Below are positions 1 through 5,334 of a DNA stretch of 5,334 nt, one piece after another (within the stretch, counting starts at the first letter, position 1; each line of letters starts with the position of its first letter). The notes beneath the pieces are model-generated. The model searched no databases. It saw only the letters and a program-made list of their open reading frames with translations, and was not told the origin of the DNA. The position numbers and the translations under genes are program-made. This DNA comes from Chitinophagales bacterium (lineage in GTDB: Bacteria > Bacteroidota > Bacteroidia > Chitinophagales > CAIODY01), in assembly GCA_023251415.1 (NCBI GenBank), contig JAHEYX010000234.1, positions 1 to 5,334 on the forward strand. The letters run 5' to 3'.

Positions 1-762
1 TTCGGCATTGCGTGTTACAAAAGCCCCTACTCTTCCTCCACAGGCACTGTAACGCTTACTAATGGTATCCATCACCACTACATTGTCTTCAATACCTTTC
101 AACAGCAAAGCCGAAAAAGGTGTAGCATCACCATAACAAAACTCACGGTAAGCTTCATCACTAAATAAATACAAGTTGTATTTCTTCACCAAAGCAGCTA
201 AGGCTTCCATTTCTTCTTTCGAATACAAATAACCGGTTGGGTTATTCGGATTACAAATAATAATGGCTTTGGTTTTAGGGGTAATCAGTTTCTCAAATTC
301 AGCAATCGGAGGCAATGCAAATCCGTTTTCGATATAAGATGTAATCGGTTTAATGGTTACATCAGCAGCAATGGCAAATCCGTTATAGTTGGCATAAAAC
401 GGCTCCGGAATAATCACCTCATCTCCTGCATCTAAACAAGCCATCATACCAAACAAAATAGCTTCACTGCCCCCTGTTGTTACCATAATTTGGGTATGGG
501 TCAATTCAATAGCAAAGCGTTGGTAGTACGTCGCCAATTTACGACGGTAGCTTTCAAAACCGGCACTGTGACTGTACTCCAATACTTTTATTGGGGTATT
601 GCGCACTGCATCCATAACAGCTTTCGGCGTTTCAATATCAGGCTGACCGATATTCAAATGATATACTTTAGTCCCTCTTTTTTTTGCTGCTTCGGCATAA
701 GGAACAAGTTTACGTATTGGTGAAGCAGGCATTTGCTGACCGCGGTGTGAAATAGAAGGCAT
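1..762 (-). CDS. PLP-dependent class I/II aminotransferase, C-terminus cut by window edge
   Basis: The reading frame starts at ATG 762 and runs open for 254 codons to base 1, so roughly the last 140-150 residues of a normal ~395-400 aa enzyme are missing. The fold type I aminotransferase signatures are in order: an N-terminal region with MPASPIRKL and LNIGQPD, a YSHSAGFESYRRKL stretch near residues 63-80, TTGGSEA (95-101, cofactor phosphate loop), NPNNPTG (171-177), SDEAY with Asp202 expected to pair with the pyridine nitrogen, and ISKRYS with Lys236 as the Schiff-base lysine, followed by Arg244 in GGRVG. The C-terminal arginine that binds the substrate carboxylate lies outside the window. 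The enzyme should be cytoplasmic and transfer amino groups between an amino acid and a 2-oxo acid. Its start is 16 nt after the kynU stop, so co-transcription is likely. That neighbour makes kynurenine, alanine or aromatic amino acids conceivable substrates, but this is inference; an aspartate-type activity is equally possible. Confidence 0.93.
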   Translation of the reverse strand, partial: MPSISHRGQQMPASPIRKLVPYAEAAKKRGTKVYHLNIGQPDIETPKAVMDAVRNTPIKVLEYSHSAGFESYRRKLATYYQRFAIELTHTQIMVTTGGSEAILFGMMACLDAGDEVIIPEPFYANYNGFAIAADVTIKPITSYIENGFALPPIAEFEKLITPKTKAIIICNPNNPTGYLYSKEEMEALAALVKKYNLYLFSDEAYREFCYGDATPFSALLLKGIEDNVVVMDTISKRYSACGGRVGAFVTRNAE

Positions 763-778
763 ATGCAATAGTATTTAT

Positions 779-2059
779 TTAATTTTCAAATGGGTTATTA
801 AACATCAAGCTTACCAAACGATAAACATCGGTAAAGCTGTTATATAAAGGTACCGGTGCCATACGAATAACGCCCGGTTCGCGCCAATCTGCTATTACAC
901 CTTGCTCGGTTAAGCGCTCGTGTATGGCTTTTCCGTTGCTGGCAAAACTTAAACTCAATTGGCATCCGCGTTGTTCAATAGCACTAGGGGTAAGTATGGT
1001 AAAGTCGGCTCCGCTTGTAGCTTTCGCTTTCAATAACAAGAATTCGAAATAAGAAGTAAGCACTTCACTTTTCTTACGCATAGCTTGTATTCCCCCAGCT
1101 TCTTCTACTATATCTAATGCGGCTTTATGAATCGCCATTGGAAATACGGGTGCATTACTCAATTGCCAAGATTCGGCAGTATGCATCGACACAAATTTGT
1201 TTTCCATCTTGAAGCGATTGGCCTCATCATGTCCCCACCAACCTTCTAAACGAATAATGGCATCGTTGGTATGGTGTTTTTCATGAACGAAGATACCGGC
1301 AACACCACCCGGACCACTGTTTAAATATTTATAGCTGCACCAACACGCAAAATCAACGCTCCAATCGTGCAATTGCATGGGCACATTACCTATGGCATGG
1401 GCTAAATCGAAACCGCAAGTAGCGCCGGCTTCGTGTGCGGCGGCGGTAATGGCTTGCATATCCAATAACTCGCCGGTATAAAAATGCACGCCACCCATTA
1501 TCACCACGGCTAATTCATCGGCATGTTCTTTAATTGTAGCTAAAATATCATCAGTACGCAGGTTTACTTCTCCGCTGCGGGGTTTCATTTCTATAACCGC
1601 TTGTTCAGGAGTAAAACCATGCATCCGTACTTGCGAATCAACTGCATATTGATCACTTGGAAAAGGGCGGTGCTCAATCAGTACTTTATAGCATTTGGTT
1701 GTAGGGCGGTAGAATGAAATCAACAACAAATGCAAGTTGTTGGTCAAGGAGCCCATAGCAACCACTTCTTTTTTACGTGCGCCCAGCAATTTACTCAAGG
1801 CTTCTTGTGTGAAGTGGTGGTAATACAACCACGGATTTTTACCATGCACATGTCCTTCGACACCTAATCCAGCCCAATCATTGAGTTCGGTTTCAATAAG
1901 TGTTTTGGCAGATTTTGGTTGTAATCCCAAGGAATTTCCACACATATAAATGCTTGGTTTTCCATTAACAGGCGGTATAAAAAAACGATCGCGAAAGAGC
2001 CTTAAAGGATCCTGCTGGTCCAATTCGGCAGCAAAAGAGGCCGTTGCTTGAAATGTCAT
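779..2059 (-). CDS. kynU: Kynureninase
   Basis: PLP-dependent kynureninase (EC 3.7.1.3) hydrolyses L-kynurenine or 3-hydroxykynurenine to anthranilate or 3-hydroxyanthranilate plus L-alanine, in tryptophan degradation or de novo NAD synthesis in the cytoplasm. From ATG 2059 the product is 426 aa, a normal length. In this numbering, visible motifs are YMCGNSLG (38-45), FPSDQY (133-138, cofactor loop), GVHFYTG (near 190-196), GFDLAHAIGN (216-225, with Asp218 and His221 expected to contact PLP), SYKYLNSGPGG (242-252) with Lys244 as the Schiff-base lysine, WWGH (274-277), and QLSNAP with Ser301/Asn302 at the place of the human substrate-selecting Ser-Asn pair. GCQLSLSF and MAPVPLYNSF complete the C-terminal domain. 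The frame stays open to a TTG at 2080, but that codon overlaps the -7 promoter box, whereas ATG 2059 follows a run of seven A's and begins MTFQATASF, as expected for the family. All key residues are present, so the gene appears intact. It leads a probable operon with the downstream aminotransferase. Confidence 0.97.
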   Translation of the reverse strand: MTFQATASFAAELDQQDPLRLFRDRFFIPPVNGKPSIYMCGNSLGLQPKSAKTLIETELNDWAGLGVEGHVHGKNPWLYYHHFTQEALSKLLGARKKEVVAMGSLTNNLHLLLISFYRPTTKCYKVLIEHRPFPSDQYAVDSQVRMHGFTPEQAVIEMKPRSGEVNLRTDDILATIKEHADELAVVIMGGVHFYTGELLDMQAITAAAHEAGATCGFDLAHAIGNVPMQLHDWSVDFACWCSYKYLNSGPGGVAGIFVHEKHHTNDAIIRLEGWWGHDEANRFKMENKFVSMHTAESWQLSNAPVFPMAIHKAALDIVEEAGGIQAMRKKSEVLTSYFEFLLLKAKATSGADFTILTPSAIEQRGCQLSLSFASNGKAIHERLTEQGVIADWREPGVIRMAPVPLYNSFTDVYRLVSLMFNNPFEN

Positions 2060-2077
2060 TTTTTTGAAATTAGTGGG

Positions 2078-2085
2078 CAAAGATA
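2078..2085 (-). promoter_or_regulatory. Candidate Bacteroidota -7 promoter element of kynU
   Basis: On the minus strand these bases read TATCTTTG, an exact match to the Bacteroidota consensus TAnnTTTG recognised by the primary sigma factor of this phylum. Transcription would begin a few bases downstream, giving a leader of only about 10-15 nt before ATG 2059. No good TTG/TTTG -33 partner is visible at the usual 17-23 bp upstream distance; that position (about 2103-2112) is filled by an AT-rich heptamer repeat. The match also argues against the in-frame TTG at 2080 being the kynU start. Confidence 0.55.
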
Positions 2086-2091
2086 GGAAGC

Positions 2092-2126
2092 AATTAATAA
2101 TTAATAATGAATAATTACTAATTAAG
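2092..2126. repeat. Five-copy 7-bp AT-rich tandem repeat
   Basis: Five adjacent heptamers read AATTAAT, AATTAAT, AATGAAT, AATTACT and AATTAAG on the plus strand. The first two are identical and the others differ at one or two bases. The block begins 6 bp beyond the candidate -7 element of kynU, so it covers the position where a -33 box would be expected. Function is unknown. It may be a simple microsatellite, or it may influence polymerase binding or DNA bending. Confidence 0.8.
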
Positions 2127-2135
2127 AAATGTGGA

Positions 2136-2280
2136 GGCCGATAGGCCGAAATCCGCCGTCGAAGACGTAATTAAAGCACAAACAACAAAGTAACACCCAC
2201 TGACTTGACGGGCAGGCGCCAAAATACAATCGGCGGATAGGCGCTCTAATTCTGTTTCTCACTCTGATCAATCGGCAGGC
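2136..2280. repeat. Patch of degenerate GC-rich motifs with inverted-repeat character
   Basis: Inside otherwise AT-rich DNA there are four related GC-rich words: GGCCGATAGGCC (2136-2147), GGGCAGGC (2210-2217), CGGCGGATAGGCG (2231-2243) and CGGCAGGC (2273-2280). The first can fold as a 4-bp GGCC stem with a GATA loop. ATCCGCCG at 2151-2158 is the exact reverse complement of CGGCGGAT at 2231-2238, which would close a loop of about 70 nt. These could be remnants of a dispersed palindromic repeat or a structured or protein-binding region. Chance is not excluded, because the words are short and similarity between copies is loose. Confidence 0.35.
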
Positions 2281-2436
2281 TGACTATGCTCGTCCATATT
2301 CAAAACACTGATTTGAGCTTGGAAGAAAATTAAACCTCAATTTACTCAAAGCCCCTTCAGCGTTGAATTGCAATCATTAACGATATACTATTGACCTGAT
2401 ACCCCTGCAGCAAACTATTCCATGCATAAATTTTGA

Positions 2437-2469
2437 TTTGTTTCACTTAAAACCTTGGTAATAAATTTC
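2437..2469 (+). promoter_or_regulatory. Weak candidate promoter for vgrG module
   Basis: A TTTG at 2437-2440 is followed, after 21 bp, by TAAATTTC at 2462-2469, which matches seven of eight positions of the Bacteroidota -7 consensus TAnnTTTG with acceptable spacing. Transcription would start near 2474-2478 and leave a leader of about 55-60 nt before ATG 2534. A competing shorter match, TATTTTG at 2492-2498, lacks a suitably spaced -33 partner. Such AT-rich matches arise easily by chance. Confidence 0.3.
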
Positions 2470-2533
2470 CCATTCTTGTAGTAAAAATAACTATTTTGCG
2501 TTGCATAGTAAACTACTTACCCCCAATCTTCTT

Positions 2534-4231
2534 ATGCCTCAACAACCAACTTCTGCTTTATCGACTTTCACAATAACAGTCAATAACCAACCGCTTCCCG
2601 ATACCTTTCAAATTTATTCTATACTTATCGAGCAAGCTACTTATGCTATTCCTAGCGCTAGCATTACCATTTTTAATGGCAATGCAGGCACCGGACAAAT
2701 CGATGATACTGTTCTTGATTTGCTTACCCCCGGCAATGCCATCAGTATTAGCGTAGGGTATAATGCTAATAATACACTTGCCTTTAATGGAGTTATTACT
2801 GAACAAACATTTAATTCAGACGAACAATACGGTGCAGTGCTTACCATTAGTGCTAACGACTTAGCTTTACAAACGGCTTATCAACAAAAAGCTGTATTGC
2901 ATCAAACTACTAACCTGAGTGTATTGTTTAAAACAATAATTAACAACTACGCTAAACTTCAAGCTGTTGTAGAAGACAATTCCCTTTTAGCCTATCAGCA
3001 AATCCAAAATCAACAAAGCGATTGGGACTTTCTTTGCCAACTAGCTAAAAAGAATGGGTACTTAGTCAATGTACTTAACGGAACCATTGGTATTACTACC
3101 CTTAAAGCTCCGGCTCCAAAACTTATTTTGAATTATGGTGATGCATTATTAGCTGTCAACTTAACTACAAACGCAGCGAATCAAATTGCTGTTGTAAAAG
3201 CTGCTGCTTGGGATTGGCAAACTAAAACGCATAAAGAAGTAACTACTACTAATACCTATGTAGGTCCGGGTTCATACAGTGCAACCACACTTGCCAATGC
3301 GCTGGAGAACGCTACTTATGAAACTTCAGCTTTGACGTCATGCACGGAAATTGAATTGCAACAACAAAACCTTGCTACCCTTACTTTTCATAACTTATCG
3401 AAAACAGTTGGCACTATAAAAACAGTCGGCAATTTGCTGGCCAATACCGGCGATCACCTAACAATATACGGTTGTGGCAGTCAGTTTAATGGCGATTATT
3501 ATGTATCAGGTGTTAAACAGCTACTCCAAGATGGCAATTGGATAACAACCTATAAACTCGGATTAGCTTTAGATAAAAGCAAAACCGCTAACCAAGCTGC
3601 CTCTTTCAACCAAAGCATGTTTGGCGTTTATACCGGAGTGGTGATGACGAATGATAATACAACAAACGGTTTTATAAAAGTAGCCTTACCAAGTTTAGTG
3701 AACGGCGATAAAGGACTTTTAGTTGCTGCAATTGGTTCTACAACACCAACTGCACAAGCTGGTGATGAAGTAGTAATCGGCTTTACGGCTGCCAATGCTG
3801 ATTTTCCGGTGCTACTTTCAACAACTCGTACTGCAAATGCCACTGCTCCACTAGTTTCCACAACAGCTTCACCCCATGAAACAAACGCTACTCCCCTGTC
3901 AACTTCCGCTGCTGACAGTGTTATACAATTTGCAACACCACAAGGCCGAACTATAGAATTAAACGATACTACAGGTAGCATCAGCTTTCAAGATGCCGAA
4001 AACAGTATTGTGCTAAATGCTCAAGGGATTAGTATCAAAAGTAATGGAGCAATAACCATTTCAGCTGCACAAGGCGCAAATGTCAGTAGTTCAGGAGGCG
4101 ATTTACAACTGAGCGGTATAAATATAAAAGCAACAGCGAATGTTCAATTAAATTTAGAAGCTACTGCCACAGCTACTTTAAATGGAGGTGGAGAAACTAC
4201 GATTAAAGGCGCAATGGTATTAATTAATTAA
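2534..4231 (+). CDS. vgrG: VgrG-type spike protein of a contractile injection system
   Basis: The product (565 aa from ATG 2534) has the three-part layout of VgrG/Afp8-like spikes, which trimerise at the tip of the inner tube and puncture target membranes. Residues 1 to about 345 form the gp27-like base, with TFTITVNNQPLP, a LTPGNAISISVGYN strand pair, QSDWDFLCQLAKKNGY (near 161-176) and FNGDYYVSGV (near 318-327). Residues about 364-429 form the gp5-like OB-fold, running from GVYTGVVM to GDEVVIGF. A Thr/Ala/Ser-rich linker (about 430-460) leads into the needle (about 465-565), which starts with ATPQGRTIELNDTTGSISFQ and continues as short alternating strands rich in N, S, T and G, ending AMVLIN. 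No C-terminal toxin domain is fused. The frame is open back to TTG 2501, but ATG 2534 gives a family-like N-terminus. The N-terminal style looks closer to Bacteroidota Rhs/Vgr and eCIS spikes than to classical proteobacterial VgrG, which is inference. A PAAR gene follows 26 nt downstream, so the two are probably co-transcribed. Confidence 0.93.
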   Translation: MPQQPTSALSTFTITVNNQPLPDTFQIYSILIEQATYAIPSASITIFNGNAGTGQIDDTVLDLLTPGNAISISVGYNANNTLAFNGVITEQTFNSDEQYGAVLTISANDLALQTAYQQKAVLHQTTNLSVLFKTIINNYAKLQAVVEDNSLLAYQQIQNQQSDWDFLCQLAKKNGYLVNVLNGTIGITTLKAPAPKLILNYGDALLAVNLTTNAANQIAVVKAAAWDWQTKTHKEVTTTNTYVGPGSYSATTLANALENATYETSALTSCTEIELQQQNLATLTFHNLSKTVGTIKTVGNLLANTGDHLTIYGCGSQFNGDYYVSGVKQLLQDGNWITTYKLGLALDKSKTANQAASFNQSMFGVYTGVVMTNDNTTNGFIKVALPSLVNGDKGLLVAAIGSTTPTAQAGDEVVIGFTAANADFPVLLSTTRTANATAPLVSTTASPHETNATPLSTSAADSVIQFATPQGRTIELNDTTGSISFQDAENSIVLNAQGISIKSNGAITISAAQGANVSSSGGDLQLSGINIKATANVQLNLEATATATLNGGGETTIKGAMVLIN

Positions 4232-4239
4232 TTAATTAA
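4220..4239. repeat. (TTAA)5 tetranucleotide tract across the vgrG stop
   Basis: Five perfect TTAA units cover the last codons and the stop codon (4229-4231) of vgrG. Because four is not a multiple of three, TAA occurs in all three forward frames within the tract, so termination is guaranteed even if the tract slips by a unit. It lies inside the 26-nt gap region before the PAAR gene, just ahead of an eight-A run (4246-4253). It may simply be AT-rich spacer. Confidence 0.85.
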
Positions 4240-4257
4240 ACAACTAAAAAAAAGACT

Positions 4258-4557
4258 ATGCCTCCAGCAGCACGTTTAACCGATTTACATGTTTGCCCGC
4301 TCACCACGCCCGGCATTCCACCCATACCGCATGTAGGTGGGCCTATTAGTGGTCCGGGCAGTCCAAACGTACTTATTGGTAATTTACCCGCAGCTCGCGT
4401 AGGTGATCAATTGGTTTGTGTTGGCCCTCCCGATAGTATTGTAAGTGGCTCTGCATCCGTACTAATAAATGGCGTACCGGCAGTTCGCATGGGCGATTCA
4501 ACAGCTCATGGTGGTACTATAGTACTTGGGGCAATGAATGTGATGATAGGCGGTTAA
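4258..4557 (+). CDS. Stand-alone PAAR-domain tip protein
   Basis: This 99-aa protein is a single PAAR domain from end to end. PAAR proteins form a small zinc-stabilised cone that caps the VgrG-like spike, sharpening it and attaching effectors. The family pattern is clear: MPPAARLTDLHVC at the start, a proline-rich HVGGPISGPGSPNVLIG block (25-41), PAARVGDQLVCVGPPD (44-59), then the second half-repeat SASVLINGVPAVRMGD (65-80) and STAHGGTIVLG (81-91). His11, Cys13, His25, Cys54 and His84 are the candidate zinc ligands. There is no N-terminal or C-terminal extension, so it is not itself a toxin fusion. ATG 4258 follows a run of eight A's and lies 26 nt after the vgrG stop, consistent with co-expression with its spike partner. 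It could belong to a T6SS or to an extracellular contractile injection system. Confidence 0.95.
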   Translation: MPPAARLTDLHVCPLTTPGIPPIPHVGGPISGPGSPNVLIGNLPAARVGDQLVCVGPPDSIVSGSASVLINGVPAVRMGDSTAHGGTIVLGAMNVMIGG

Positions 4558-4629
4558 AATCCTGTTAACGAAATAAGTGCAGGCAGAATAACAAGCAAAG
4601 TCGCTTAAAAGGCTTACCTTGCGCCAACT

Positions 4630-5322
4630 ATGAGTGACAAAATTGAAAACACGCGCTTCGAATTACGCTACCGCGAGCTACAAGAATATTTATCGATACA
4701 TTATCCGGATGCCCAATTAGATACTGAACATACTCTTGGTGGTCCCTTTGAATTGCATTTTGATTTAGGGGGCGATTTAGCAGCCGGTTCTATCGAGCGT
4801 ATCCATCAAGCCAGCGAACGTGCGTTGAAGTTATTTGTTTCGTGCTTTCCGGATAAAGCGCATCCCATTTGGTTTTTAAATTACGGATACAGCTTTTCTA
4901 CCACTAACCTCGAGAATCAACATTTCTTTGAAACACTTTTTGAACCCGGTAAAGCAGCACAGTTTTATCAGGCCATTCATACCGTTAATACACGTTATGA
5001 AACCATCGATGAATTCGGAAACGAATGTCCCGAAACTGCCGAGACTCGAATCACTATAGGTTTATTGCCTTTACAGGACATTCACTTTCTTGATTTATTA
5101 TTTGCCATATTAAATGCCGATAAAGGTTTTCAAGAAGGCTTAGACGGACGTACCTATTTTATCGATCCGCGCACGCATGTGGCTTTTATGATTAATGAAG
5201 ACCGCACCTGTGTAATATGGAGTAAAGCGGCTTCTGACCTACATGCAATCTATAAACGTTTTCAAAATTGGATTAAGCCGTATCATCTAGCTGAAGCGAA
5301 GCATTACTTTAATTTGACATAA
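4630..5322 (+). CDS. DUF3885-like protein of unknown function
   Basis: This 230-aa protein is predicted soluble; no signal peptide or membrane segment is visible. It resembles DUF3885 proteins in overall pattern: an N-terminal FELHFDLGG strand (40-48, the family's RFxLG-type motif), a helix with SIERIHQASERALKLF (54-69), a middle part with HPIWFLNYGYSF, and a C-terminal region with TYFIDPRTHVAFMINEDRT (175-193) followed by a helix containing LHAIYKRFQNWI (204-215). The last part fits the family's DDRG...Y.K.NDW-like ending. The assignment rests on remembered family pattern and is moderately secure. The gene begins 72 nt after the PAAR stop with no clear terminator between, so it may be the third gene of the vgrG operon. 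The position suggests a link to the injection machine, such as an immunity protein, adaptor or cargo, but no catalytic motif supports any of these. An unrelated passenger gene is also possible. The coding frame is complete. Confidence 0.72.
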   Translation: MSDKIENTRFELRYRELQEYLSIHYPDAQLDTEHTLGGPFELHFDLGGDLAAGSIERIHQASERALKLFVSCFPDKAHPIWFLNYGYSFSTTNLENQHFFETLFEPGKAAQFYQAIHTVNTRYETIDEFGNECPETAETRITIGLLPLQDIHFLDLLFAILNADKGFQEGLDGRTYFIDPRTHVAFMINEDRTCVIWSKAASDLHAIYKRFQNWIKPYHLAEAKHYFNLT

Positions 5323-5334
5323 ATTAAATAAAAA

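Larger units (their letters stand above)
2060..2533. other. Divergent intergenic region between kynU and vgrG, no gene seen
   Basis: This stretch of about 470 bp separates the leftward kynU operon from the rightward vgrG module and must carry promoters for both. Both strands contain only tiny ATG frames, such as 13 codons from 2129 and 15 codons from 2286, with no recognisable product. It contains the kynU -7 box, the heptamer repeat, the GC-rich motif patch and a weak candidate promoter near 2437-2469. No tRNA, riboswitch or convincing terminator was recognised. The part from about 2290 to 2430 holds nothing I can name. Confidence 0.7.

Noticed and set aside
490..723. 77-codon plus-strand open frame
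   Set aside because: It lies wholly opposite the aminotransferase gene, whose motifs are unmistakable, and has no recognisable product.
2060..2080. TTG start at 2080 giving a 433-aa kynureninase
   Set aside because: The TTG overlaps an exact -7 promoter match and adds seven residues not expected in the family; ATG 2059 follows an A-rich stretch and gives the usual N-terminus.
2129..2333. Mini-frames of 13 codons (from 2129) and 15 codons (from 2286) in the divergent gap
   Set aside because: They are too short, lack a recognisable product or translation signal, and are of a length expected by chance.
2501..2533. TTG start at 2501 giving a 576-aa VgrG
   Set aside because: The extra 11 residues do not look like part of the gp27-like fold, and an in-frame ATG lies at 2534. 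This is not fully excluded.
2558..2847. Two overlapping minus-strand open frames of 82 and 68 codons
   Set aside because: Both are antisense to the vgrG gp27-like region and show no protein-like motifs.
3628..3981. 117-codon minus-strand open frame
   Set aside because: It is antisense to the OB-fold and linker of vgrG; its composition simply mirrors the Thr/Ala-rich codons of the real gene.
4558..4629. Possible terminator or promoter between the PAAR and DUF3885-like genes
   Set aside because: The only stem candidate (AAGC with GCTT) is four base pairs without a T-run, and TACCTTG at 4615-4621 is a poor -7 match too close to the start codon.

Overview
The window looks like chromosomal DNA of a Bacteroidota bacterium, probably of the Chitinophagales/Sphingobacteriales/Flavobacteriales type. 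The evidence is AT-rich intergenic DNA, A-rich stretches in place of Shine-Dalgarno sites before several starts, a TAnnTTTG-type -7 element upstream of kynU, and proteins that resemble Bacteroidota family members. No rRNA, tRNA, CRISPR array, transposase or integrase was seen. Family names come from recognised motifs; no database search was run.

The left part (1-2059, minus strand) is a metabolic gene pair. Kynureninase (kynU) is followed 16 nt later by a class I/II PLP-dependent aminotransferase, whose C-terminus lies beyond the left edge. The spacing implies one transcript. Kynureninase cleaves kynurenine or 3-hydroxykynurenine to anthranilate or 3-hydroxyanthranilate plus alanine, in tryptophan breakdown or de novo NAD synthesis. 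The aminotransferase's substrate cannot be read from the sequence.

The middle (2060-2533) is a divergent, apparently noncoding gap of about 470 bp. It holds a five-copy 7-bp tandem repeat beside the kynU promoter, a patch of GC-rich degenerate motifs with inverted-repeat character, and a weak candidate promoter for the rightward genes.

The right part (2534-5322, plus strand) is a contractile-injection tip module: a VgrG-type spike (gp27-like, OB-fold and beta-helix parts), a stand-alone PAAR tip protein, and a DUF3885-like protein of unknown function. VgrG and PAAR would together form the piercing tip of a type VI secretion system or an extracellular contractile injection system. No sheath, tube, baseplate or ATPase gene is present, so the window cannot tell which machine uses them, or whether this is an orphan vgrG island. 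No obvious toxin is encoded. The DUF3885-like gene therefore sits where cargo, adaptor or immunity genes are often found, but its role is open.

The start codons of kynU and vgrG were placed at internal ATGs rather than at the upstream TTG codons that give the longest frames, because in kynU the TTG lies inside the promoter -7 element and in vgrG the ATG fits the family N-terminus better.
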